DNA of 41,955 bases from Bacteroidota bacterium (GTDB lineage Bacteria; Bacteroidota; Bacteroidia; Chitinophagales; Chitinophagaceae): positions 1 to 41,955 of the forward strand of contig JAUZOE010000038.1 of NCBI GenBank assembly GCA_030706605.1, read 5' to 3'. Under the pieces are notes generated by a model. The model was not told the DNA's origin. It saw nothing but the letters and a program-made list of their open reading frames with translations, and made no database searches. Every line of letters starts with the position of its first letter. Within the stretch, counting starts at the first letter, position 1. The position numbers and the translations under genes are program-made. This document shows, one piece after another, positions 1 to 6,079 of the stretch.

Positions 1-663
1 CCCGTTAAAAAAAACAGTCACCTTAGCACGGGTCTTCACTGTAGAATCTATATTAAACGTTGGCGCTTTCCAAACTATATCATAAACATTCCATTCGCCG
101 GCTTTGCGTGCCGGGTTTACTAACGGGATAGATTCTTTATAGACACTGCCTACCATTCCGTTGACATAGGTTTTATTTTCATTATTGTATCCATCAAGCA
201 CCTGGATCTCGTATCCCCCGGCTTTTCCATTTGTTGCAGCCAGAAATACTCCACTATTGCCCCGTCCCTGCCCCGAGCCGGTAATATTTGAGGGTATAAG
301 AAACTCTATATGAAGTTGATAGTTAGTAAAACTTCTCTTTGTCCTGATATCACCGGCAACCTTGTTAACTGTAAAAAGCCCATCAGAAACAATCCATTTT
401 GCCGCAGAGCCATCTTCTGAAGATACCCATTGATCCAAATTCTTTCCATCAAATAGAATGATAGCATCAGATGGAGGATCTCTGAAATCTTTTCCAGGTG
501 TAACTACTTCCGGCAGGGGTTGCCATACTTCCGTATCAGCGGGATTGTCTTTTTGATCAGATTTTTGAGCAGTGGCAGGCTTTAGGGCATCAGGAGTTTG
601 AGCATTAACAACTAATGCACTTCCGGCGAAAAAAAAAGCTACTAAACATACTAAATTTTTCAT
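1..663 (-). CDS. DUF1080 (3-keto-disaccharide hydrolase-like) secreted protein, C-terminus missing
   Basis: The frame is open from the ATG at 663 to the left edge (221 codons), so the C-terminal part lies outside the window. The N-terminus is an export signal (MKNLVCLVAFFF then a small-residue stretch ending VNAQ), which predicts a periplasmic or surface protein. From about residue 69 the DUF1080 signature is readable: LFDGKNLDQW, then WIVSDGLFTV, the GNSGVFL strand and GGYEIQVLD. The family has a concanavalin-like beta-sandwich fold, and several members cleave or bind 3-keto-glycosides or other glycans. Activity here is inferred from the family. DUF1080 genes often occur with Gfo/Idh/MocA oxidoreductases, and one lies at 11758-12939, though not adjacent. 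A cassette-like repeat begins about 40 bases upstream of this start. Confidence 0.9.
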   Translation of the reverse strand, partial: MKNLVCLVAFFFAGSALVVNAQTPDALKPATAQKSDQKDNPADTEVWQPLPEVVTPGKDFRDPPSDAIILFDGKNLDQWVSSEDGSAAKWIVSDGLFTVNKVAGDIRTKRSFTNYQLHIEFLIPSNITGSGQGRGNSGVFLAATNGKAGGYEIQVLDGYNNENKTYVNGMVGSVYKESIPLVNPARKAGEWNVYDIVWKAPTFNIDSTVKTRAKVTVFFNG

Positions 664-702
664 GATTTTCAATTTCAAATTTTGTTTATATTTTATATTA
701 TT

Positions 703-769
703 ATTCCCCTGCTGTGGTCTCCGCGTGGCCTTAGACTTGCTCCTTACTGGCGCGGAAGTTGTATGCCGT
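703..769. repeat. Cassette-junction-like repeat, copy A (3' side of hydrolase gene)
   Basis: The core at 703-740 (ATTCCCC, then TGGTCTCCGC and TGGCCTTAG) matches 1682-1721 with only about three substitutions and a 2-base indel. Within copy A, TCCGCG (719-724) can pair with CGCGGA (751-756). It ends with GTTGTATGCC at 760-769, the inverted complement of GGCATACAAC beside copy B. On the hydrolase strand, that sequence follows the stop codon after only a few bases, the position an integron attC site takes relative to its cassette gene. The attC likeness is my inference; no integrase is visible. Confidence 0.6.
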
Positions 770-771
770 TT

Positions 772-1620
772 TTATGCGCTTTTTAAAAAATCATCAAGAA
801 TTTTATTGAAAATTTCGGGTTGATCCATTAATGGTAAATGTCCGGCATCTTGAATTAAATGAAGCTTTGCATTTGGGATAATTTTGGCTGCTGCTTCACC
901 ATATTCAACAGAAAATAATTTATCATCTTTCCCCCAAATGATCAATGTTTCATTTTCTATTTGCTTTAATAATTCTTCTGGTATTTTAGATACTGCGGTT
1001 CCACGTCCCTGCTTAAATGCATTTTTTCCTCCTTTATATTTAAGAACGGCTATTGAGTAGCTGCTATGGTTCGGGTCTCTGTTTATGGGTTCATGAAGTA
1101 TATAACGCGAATTAAAACGATTTGCCATTGAGGATGGAAAACTATTCATCCATATTGTTCCAATTAAAGGCCAAAAAGAAACTTTTGCACCTAAACCTGC
1201 AGAGTCAACTAAAACAAGTTTATCAACCATTTCAGCATTGTCTATGGCAAACTGCAACGCAATAGCGCCACCTTGAGACAATCCGACAATATGAGCTTTT
1301 GATATTTTCAATTCTTTTAGGAAATCTTTGAGCCACTTCGAAAAATAGGGTCTGTCATAAGGTGCATCAGGTTTATCAGATTCTCCATATCCAACTATAT
1401 CTGGTGCCAATACCAGAAAATTTTTAGAGATAGTATTAATTGATGGATACCAGGTAACAGCACCTGCACCAGCTCCGTGCAGGAAAATTACAGGTTCACC
1501 ATTGCCACATAACAAGTAGGCCGTTTTAATTGTTCCAATAGTTACCTCTCTTTGTTCAACTAATCCTTCTATTTTGTCGATTAGATGTTGCCTATAGTTT
1601 TCTTTATTCGCTCTTTTCAA
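772..1620 (-). CDS. Alpha/beta-fold hydrolase
   Basis: This 282-residue protein has the normal length and motif order of MhpC/BphD-like alpha/beta hydrolases. The oxyanion-hole loop is FLHGAGAGA (residues 46-54). The nucleophile elbow is GLSQGG with Ser115, the acid is Asp233 in WGKDD, and the catalytic His261 lies in DAGHLP. A cap region of roughly residues 140-215 separates core halves. No signal peptide is visible, so it is probably cytoplasmic. The substrate cannot be told; carbon-carbon bond hydrolases, esterases and lactonases share this pattern. The ATG at 1620 follows a 100-base leader. The gene is isolated, and both ends abut hairpin repeats with inverted GTTGTATGCC/GGCATACAAC tips, so it may be a mobile cassette passenger. 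Confidence 0.9.
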   Translation of the reverse strand: MKRANKENYRQHLIDKIEGLVEQREVTIGTIKTAYLLCGNGEPVIFLHGAGAGAVTWYPSINTISKNFLVLAPDIVGYGESDKPDAPYDRPYFSKWLKDFLKELKISKAHIVGLSQGGAIALQFAIDNAEMVDKLVLVDSAGLGAKVSFWPLIGTIWMNSFPSSMANRFNSRYILHEPINRDPNHSSYSIAVLKYKGGKNAFKQGRGTAVSKIPEELLKQIENETLIIWGKDDKLFSVEYGEAAAKIIPNAKLHLIQDAGHLPLMDQPEIFNKILDDFLKSA

Positions 1621-1658
1621 GTTTTTCCCTAGTTAAAGTTGATGAATGTCTGTTTAAT

Positions 1659-1738
1659 GGCATACAACAAGTATGTAATTCATTCCCCCCTGCCGTGGTC
1701 TCCGCCTGGCCTTAGCCTTGCGGGACACGGCTGCGAGT
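1659..1738. repeat. Cassette-junction-like repeat, copy B (5' side of hydrolase gene)
   Basis: It begins with GGCATACAAC (1659-1668), the inverse of the copy A tip, and carries the shared core at 1682-1721. The core sits in a long imperfect hairpin: GCCGTG (1692-1697) pairs with CACGGC (1726-1731), and TC plus CCGC pair with GCGG plus GA. That leaves a single unpaired G and a single unpaired T on one arm; the loop contains a small GGC-CTTA-GCC hairpin. One-sided extrahelical bases are a hallmark of folded attC sites, which is why I note them. Copies A and B each keep opposite halves of what would be one full repeat. Confidence 0.55.
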
Positions 1739-1883
1739 ACTCACGTCTCATCTATCAAATATACACCTTGTTCCCCCGTATTATAAAATCTTGCTGAGCT
1801 ATGCTTATAATCAACCGGGGCTTCTACCAGGTGCCAAACGCCACTACATGGATTATTAAAAAAAAGTGTGTTCGTATTTGACA

Positions 1884-1914
1884 GGGGTGACACCTTTTAG
1901 AAAGGTGTCACCCC
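1884..1914. repeat. Perfect 14-bp-arm hairpin
   Basis: GGGGTGACACCTTT (1884-1897) is separated by TAG from its exact complement at 1901-1914. The stem is GC-rich, and the plus strand continues with TTTCGG, a poor uridine tract. It could end transcription entering from either side, but no gene stops nearby (nearest starts 1620 minus and 2486 plus). Each arm also contains a near-palindrome of its own (GGTG-A-CACC and GGTG-T-CACC), so it could instead be a protein-binding site or a dispersed palindromic element. Confidence 0.6.
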
Positions 1915-1959
1915 TTTCGGATAATCGCTTAAAGGTTTTTTAGGAAGGGGCACATTTTC

Positions 1960-2227
1960 TCGGAAACATAGGGCTTTGCGTGCAAAACATAGCGCATTTC
2001 GTGTGACGCAAAGGGCTTCTCGTGTAATACATAGGGCCTTGAGTGTGACTCAAAGAGCAATGAGTGTAACTCATAAAGCTCTGAGTATAACGCAGAGAGC
2101 CATGTGTGTAACTCATAAGGCTTCGAGTCTAACGCAAAGAGACTTGCGTGTAACACATGGAGCTTTGAGTGTGACGCAAAGGGCTTCGCGTGTGACACAT
2201 AGGTCCTTGCGTATGAGAAAACAGCCC
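1960..2227. repeat. Twelve-unit 21-bp tandem repeat array
   Basis: Units start at 1976, 1997, 2018 and then every 21 bases to 2207, preceded by a partial unit from about 1960. Aligned by eye, columns 5 (G), 6 (T), 10 (A) and 14 (A) are invariant, and the general unit is TTGNGTGTRACNCAWAGRGCY. Inside most units TGNGT and ACNCA form an inverted repeat around a 3-base centre. Because 21 is a multiple of three, both strands stay open: the plus frame reads as a heptad like ALSVTQR and the minus frame as KPYVLHE. Neither frame has a recognisable ribosome site or a non-repeat domain, so I do not call a gene. Between the array and 2486 I see only AT-rich sequence. Confidence 0.9.
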
Positions 2228-2485
2228 TCGAAATAGGAGTAGCCTTAATTTTTTTTAATTCAGTTATACATTTTTTATATTCTTATTTGTCTCTTCTGAA
2301 AAAACGGATCTTTTTAATTTTCAAAAACTTATAAACCTCTAAATATTGCTTTTGGTATCATCAACATCTTTACTTTAATGCATAACTGATTATGCACAAC
2401 CAGCATACACAATAAAAAATTAATGATAACAGTTTTATGATAAAGCTTTAACCTGATTTTTAATCATTTTAAAACTGATTCAATT

Positions 2486-3106
2486 ATGAGTATCCTTAAA
2501 ATTATTAATGGATTCAGCCGCATGTCTGACCCCAACCTGGAAACAAAAGCCAACCAGGTTTTAATTTCCATGACCGGTAATGAGTACTTCCCTGCCCCAT
2601 CGCCCAACCTTACAGATATGGGCCTGTTGATTGCTGCGTTCACCAGGGCGCTCAGCGAATGCCAGGATGGCGACCGTCTGAAAATAGCCATCAAAAACCA
2701 GGTGCGCCAGGATCTGATAGATGCCCTCCATTCATTGGCCACCTATGTATTGTTTGAGTCGGCTGGCGACAAGGTGAAAGCGCTTAGTTCGGGCTTCGGC
2801 ATTGGCAAAACCCCGGCTCCCCAGCCCCCGATTCAAAAACCTGAAAACTTCAGGGTAGAGATAGGATCAAACCCCGGCGAACTGATTCCTAAAGTGAACC
2901 GGCAACGAAGTGTGCTCACGTATATTTTTCAATATGCCACCGATGAAGAGATGGCGCTCAACCACTGGAAGAGTATTCCATGCAGCAAGTCGAGTTGTGT
3001 AATTTCGGGACTGGCACCCGGCACCAAATACAATTGCCTGGTGCTGGCAGTAGGCCGCAAAGACCAACTGATGTATAGCGATATTATCAGCAGGATAGCT
3101 GCTTAG
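2486..3106 (+). CDS. Small protein with C-terminal fibronectin type III-like domain
   Basis: The protein has 206 residues and no signal peptide. Residues 1-110 look helical (for example LIAAFTRALSECQDGDRLK) and match no family I can name with certainty. A proline-rich linker (TPAPQPPIQKP, about 108-118) leads to a beta-rich module of about 85 residues ending VISGLAPGTKYNCLVLAVG, the typical F-G region of a fibronectin type III domain. Proteins with this layout recur in Bacteroidetes, role unknown. The coding sequence is visibly GC-richer than its surroundings (32 of 60 bases in 2581-2640), which suggests different ancestry or codon selection. The next gene faces it. Confidence 0.8.
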   Translation: MSILKIINGFSRMSDPNLETKANQVLISMTGNEYFPAPSPNLTDMGLLIAAFTRALSECQDGDRLKIAIKNQVRQDLIDALHSLATYVLFESAGDKVKALSSGFGIGKTPAPQPPIQKPENFRVEIGSNPGELIPKVNRQRSVLTYIFQYATDEEMALNHWKSIPCSKSSCVISGLAPGTKYNCLVLAVGRKDQLMYSDIISRIAA

Positions 3107-3160
3107 TGTACGCCTGCAATAAGCAATGGAGTTTTAAGATTTTAAAAAAAAGTTGTGCAA

Positions 3161-3176
3161 CAGGTATGGATACCTG
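3161..3176 (-). terminator. Probable terminator of the NIPSNAP-like gene
   Basis: CAGGTA-TGGA-TACCTG forms a short perfect hairpin. Read on the minus strand it is followed after nine bases by eight consecutive T (complement of the A run at 3143-3151). It lies about 45 bases beyond the stop of the minus-strand gene at 3223 and could also serve the converging plus-strand gene. The stem is short and its spacing to the T run is not ideal. Confidence 0.45.
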
Positions 3177-3222
3177 CACTAAAGATGAAGCTTACCTTAT
3201 TAAACCACAGCATTACCCGTTT

Positions 3223-3516
3223 TTACCATACATGGTAAATCTCCCTGGAACCTGTCAGGTACATTTCGTGGTAGCCCTCCATTTTTTCTTTCATCTTTTT
3301 CATTTCTTCGCTGTCCTGCATGTATTTCTGAAAGTTTTGTTCATAAGCAGTAAGGCTGTCGTATTGGGTTACCATTACCACTTTGTTGAAGTCTCCGGTC
3401 ACGTCGGTCATGATGTTAACCAATTCATCGTTGCCGGCCATCACTTCTTTAAACATTTTGGCAAACTTTGAAGCGTTGCCAGGTTTGCAAATAAAAATGT
3501 CGTGAACGATAATCAT
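3223..3516 (-). CDS. NIPSNAP/ABM-like dimeric alpha-beta barrel protein
   Basis: This 97-residue protein opens with a beta strand IIVHDIFICKPG and continues with FAKMFKEVM, the pattern of ferredoxin-like dimeric alpha-beta barrels (NIPSNAP or antibiotic monooxygenase-like). The second half has the strand KVVMVTQYDSL followed by a long charged helix rich in Glu, Met and Lys (DSEEMKKMKEKMEGYHEMY). No catalytic residue pattern identifies a reaction. No export signal is present. The gene stands alone and converges with the FN3-like gene. An open plus-strand frame across 3106-3471 overlaps it completely and reads as low-complexity hydrophobic sequence, so I treat that frame as a shadow. Confidence 0.8.
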   Translation of the reverse strand: MIIVHDIFICKPGNASKFAKMFKEVMAGNDELVNIMTDVTGDFNKVVMVTQYDSLTAYEQNFQKYMQDSEEMKKMKEKMEGYHEMYLTGSREIYHVW

Positions 3517-3840
3517 AAAAGAGTTTTTGAGGATGAATAAATAGGATAAAAACAGTACTCTAAATTAATAAATTTTTAATCCTGTACATTTATTTTCCTT
3601 AAAATAGCAATGAGCAAAAGAAAAGCCAAAATAATATTCCCAGGAGGTATTTTGACGGGGCAATGCTGATAAATTAAAATTGGATATTGGTTAGTAATTT
3701 ATTGTTTTTAGGCTAGGATATTACATGACTTTTACTTTAATTTCCTTAAAACAAAAGATTCATTGAAAAGATTACTCAAATGATATTCAAAGAATTGTTA
3801 CTTTCACATTAATATTTTATGCTTCAATATAAAATATAAT
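3517..3840. other. Gene-free stretch with a diverged repeat
   Basis: This 324-base AT-rich interval lies between divergent genes. Its notable content is the repeat at 3589-3704, which recurs in diverged form at 5122-5257. I see no credible open frame and no clear TAnnTTTG promoter. Confidence 0.6.
3589..3704 (+). repeat. Diverged direct repeat, left copy
   Basis: TTTATTTTCC, AGCAATGAGCAAAAG and, about 70 bases on, AAAATTGGATATTGGTTAGTAATTTATTG align in order with the copy at 5122-5257 (AGCTATGAGCAAAAG and AAAATTGAATATTTGTTTTCAATTTATGG). The middle is divergent with gaps. It precedes the gene pair 3841-5071. Confidence 0.5.
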
Positions 3841-4263
3841 ATGAGACTATCATTCAAATACCAATTCATATTTTCTCTTTCCTTACTAATTTTATCGGTT
3901 GGCGTCATTAATTATTTATTGTTTCAACCTGGAATCATTTTGTTTAAATGGATCAGGATCGGAGCCGGGCCATTGGTTATAAAAAATAATAGCGCCAGGC
4001 TTTTTTTTACCGGATACTTTTCTGATATCACATGGTGTATTTCACTTTGCCTCATTTCATTTGCACTTGCTGAGTTAAAGTATATAAAGGCTTCTGGAAA
4101 AACACTCCTTCTTACTTTACCATTTATTACAGAAATACTACAATACCTGGGCATTGTTAAAGGCACTTTTGATTGGTATGATATACTTACCTATGTTGTT
4201 GTGATTGCCCTGTTTGTTTTATTTTATCCTGGACTAAAAACCACTGTTTATGAAAAAATATAA
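3841..4263 (+). CDS. Four-helix membrane protein, possibly VanZ-like
   Basis: The 140-residue sequence has about four hydrophobic segments: residues 8-28, 55-77, 90-105 and 117-133. The stretch ITEILQYLGIVKGTFDWYDILTY resembles the glutamate/glutamine plus aspartate arrangement seen in VanZ-like and DUF2809 proteins, but the match is weak, so the family is uncertain. It would sit in the inner membrane. Its stop codon overlaps the start of the next gene by 14 bases, which points to coupled translation and a shared job with that exported protein. No Shine-Dalgarno is seen; the start is preceded by an A/T-rich run typical of the phylum. Confidence 0.7.
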   Translation: MRLSFKYQFIFSLSLLILSVGVINYLLFQPGIILFKWIRIGAGPLVIKNNSARLFFTGYFSDITWCISLCLISFALAELKYIKASGKTLLLTLPFITEILQYLGIVKGTFDWYDILTYVVVIALFVLFYPGLKTTVYEKI

Positions 4264-5071
4264 TCAATTAATTCCCGTAGTAATCGTAGCAACTGTATTT
4301 TTTGTATTTGCACTCGCAAGCACACCTACCAGGCAAATAGCAGATACCAAATACAATGGCGTATTTAGACTTAACACCGAAAAAGATGATGCCGTAACAA
4401 ACTCAAGCAAGTTAGAGTTTTTAAAAACATCCGCTAACCCATCAATAGTACTTAGGGTTCCCAATGCAAGCAGGGAAGTAACGCAGGAAGATAATAATAT
4501 AAAAACCCAGAAAAATAATGATGGTGCCAATAACCTTAATGACATCAATGTGTACAATGTGATCGAGAAGGAATTATTGAAAGGTGGTTTCACAGTAAGG
4601 GACAGGGCATTATTTGAAAAAGTGTTGGGGGATAAAAGCGTTAATGATTATTCCAGGATAAAAGAGCTAACCGAAACAGACCTGATATTGGAATTGAGTA
4701 GTATTCAATTTGTGAAATACCCGATGAATTCTTTTTCATTTTATACAAACAACAGAAAAAAAGGAACCATTGAAAATAGGGTCAATTGTACCAATTCTTT
4801 TAACTTATATGGTTTAAGATTAGAATTCAGACTTATAAAGGTTAAGGATAATGATTTCATTGGTTCATTTACCTATAATTATAATCCCTGCAATGAAGGT
4901 CCCTGCAACTACAACATCAATGTGAGCGCCCAAAATGCCTGTTCGGCTCCATACCTGCAACAGGGGAATGTAGTTGAGTCAGGAACTAATTTGATTTCGC
5001 AGGAACAAATTGAAAGTTTTGTAAAATCATCCACACAGAAATTAGTCAGAGAAATTTTTGGAAACAGGTAA
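4250..5071 (+). CDS. Exported protein of unknown function
   Basis: The protein has 273 residues with a basic and then hydrophobic N-terminus (MKKYNQLIPVVIVATVFFVF) that is a signal peptide or membrane anchor. Residues about 95-160 read IEKELLKGGFTVRDRALFEKVL, DYSRIKEL and TDLILELS, which recalls the periplasmic CsgG-like or DUF4136-type fold, but I cannot assign it. The second half has four cysteines (in RVNCTN, NPCNEGPCNY and NACSAPY) that could form two disulfides. It overlaps the membrane-protein gene upstream and is last in the unit; a diverged repeat and then a strong hairpin follow. Confidence 0.75.
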   Translation: MKKYNQLIPVVIVATVFFVFALASTPTRQIADTKYNGVFRLNTEKDDAVTNSSKLEFLKTSANPSIVLRVPNASREVTQEDNNIKTQKNNDGANNLNDINVYNVIEKELLKGGFTVRDRALFEKVLGDKSVNDYSRIKELTETDLILELSSIQFVKYPMNSFSFYTNNRKKGTIENRVNCTNSFNLYGLRLEFRLIKVKDNDFIGSFTYNYNPCNEGPCNYNINVSAQNACSAPYLQQGNVVESGTNLISQEQIESFVKSSTQKLVREIFGNR

Positions 5072-5121
5072 AGAGGTTCTTTTACTAATCTTACTTGCTG
5101 ATATTTCTGACTCAGGATATT

Positions 5122-5257
5122 TTTATTTTTCCCTTCAAAAAAGCTATGAGCAAAAGAGATGGTAATATAATAAGCCAAGGATGTATTATTTTGTAAACTT
5201 TGATAATTCAATTTCTAACAGGTCAATCAAAATTGAATATTTGTTTTCAATTTATGG
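5122..5257 (+). repeat. Diverged direct repeat, right copy
   Basis: This is the partner of 3589-3704 in the same orientation, starting 50 bases after the stop of the exported-protein gene. Part of it (AATAAGCCA and TATTATTTTG near 5169-5193) also resembles 5891-5927, so it may be a small dispersed element. Confidence 0.5.
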
Positions 5258-5279
5258 TTTCCCCACACAAACAATAAGA

Positions 5280-5307
5280 TTTCGCATCCTCCCTTGAGGA
5301 TGCGAAA
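5280..5307 (-). terminator. Strong hairpin terminator
   Basis: TTTCGCATCCTC and GAGGATGCGAAA are perfect 12-base complements around CCTT. On the minus strand it lies 32 bases after the stop of the gene at 5340 and is followed by TCTTATTGTTTG. It probably ends that gene and may also stop transcripts from the plus-strand pair upstream. Confidence 0.65.
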
Positions 5308-5339
5308 CCTAAAACAATCCTAACCGTATGAAAAGAAAT

Positions 5340-5810
5340 TTAAAATTTGTAACCAAACCCCAGTCCGGCAAAATACGGAAGGAAAAAGTTGCCACTGAAC
5401 ACCGGCGTTAGTTCTGCTTTAAAAAAGAAACCTTTTTTTGCCGGCGCATAGCGATAACTGATAGTAAGGTTTCCAAAACTCTCATTAAAGTTTTTGGTTG
5501 TAGACTTTGAAGATGAACTCACACTTAAATAAGTGTACCCGGCACCCAGCTCAAAAAAACTGCTTTTCTTGCCTATTAAATAATTTAATCCAACAGGCAC
5601 TGTTACAGCCTTGATGCCACTAATAGAAAATGCACCAACGCCAAACCGGAAACCGGCGCCATTTTGTGTAGGCGAAAAGCGCATATCAAAATTAACAGAA
5701 GCCAGCCCCGGCCCTCCTATTTCCACATAGGCAGCTTTAGCAGCTCCCTGGCCATAAGTAGTACCAAAAATGGCAGATGAAGCGAATAGCAATACAATAA
5801 TTTTTTTCAT
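5340..5810 (-). CDS. Small outer-membrane beta-barrel protein
   Basis: The 156-residue protein starts with a clear Sec signal (MKKIIVLLFASSAIFGTTYG, cleavage just before QGAAK). The mature part alternates polar and hydrophobic residues in strands such as AGFRFGVGAF, SFFELGAGYTYLSV and GNLTISYRYAPA, and it ends in the aromatic strand GLGFGYKF, the usual C-terminal signature of outer-membrane barrels. Length suits an eight-stranded OmpA/OmpW-like barrel. Ligand or role unknown. The gene is single, with its own hairpin terminator downstream. Confidence 0.8.
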   Translation of the reverse strand: MKKIIVLLFASSAIFGTTYGQGAAKAAYVEIGGPGLASVNFDMRFSPTQNGAGFRFGVGAFSISGIKAVTVPVGLNYLIGKKSSFFELGAGYTYLSVSSSSKSTTKNFNESFGNLTISYRYAPAKKGFFFKAELTPVFSGNFFLPYFAGLGFGYKF

Positions 5811-5890
5811 ACACTTGTTTTAATTTTTGAATAATAAAGAAAGTTTCATTTTTCCCGGTTATAAAATTATCCGGTGATGCACGCCGCAGC

Positions 5891-5927
5891 AATAAGCCAT
5901 AAGTATTATTTTGGAAAATGATTCAAT
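5891..5927. repeat. Third partial copy of a small AT-rich repeat
   Basis: AATAAGCCATAAGTATTATT followed by TTGG and ATGATTCAAT matches 5169-5212 closely apart from short gaps. It is found by eye and near the detection limit in AT-rich DNA. Confidence 0.35.
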
Positions 5928-6079
5928 ACCTTGGGGTTCTTATTTTCGCCGGTTTACCTTAATCCTGTCAAAAGATTTTACGGCTTATTGACCTTACCAA
6001 TAATCTCATTATTTTTTACCGGCCGTATAGAAAAAATATTTTAACTTGAATCACCGGAGGATTTATTTCCTGGCTCAAA

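Noticed and set aside
1960-2227. CRISPR array
   Set aside because: Units abut every 21 bases with no unique spacers between repeats, and no cas gene is present.
1929-2236. Open frames on both strands across the 21-bp array (86 and 89 codons)
   Set aside because: They exist because the repeat period is divisible by three. Both encode only heptad repeats, with no ribosome site or non-repeat domain, so neither is called as a gene.
3106-3471. 121-codon plus-strand frame
   Set aside because: It lies antisense to the NIPSNAP-like gene and reads as low-complexity Phe/His/Val sequence, a typical shadow.
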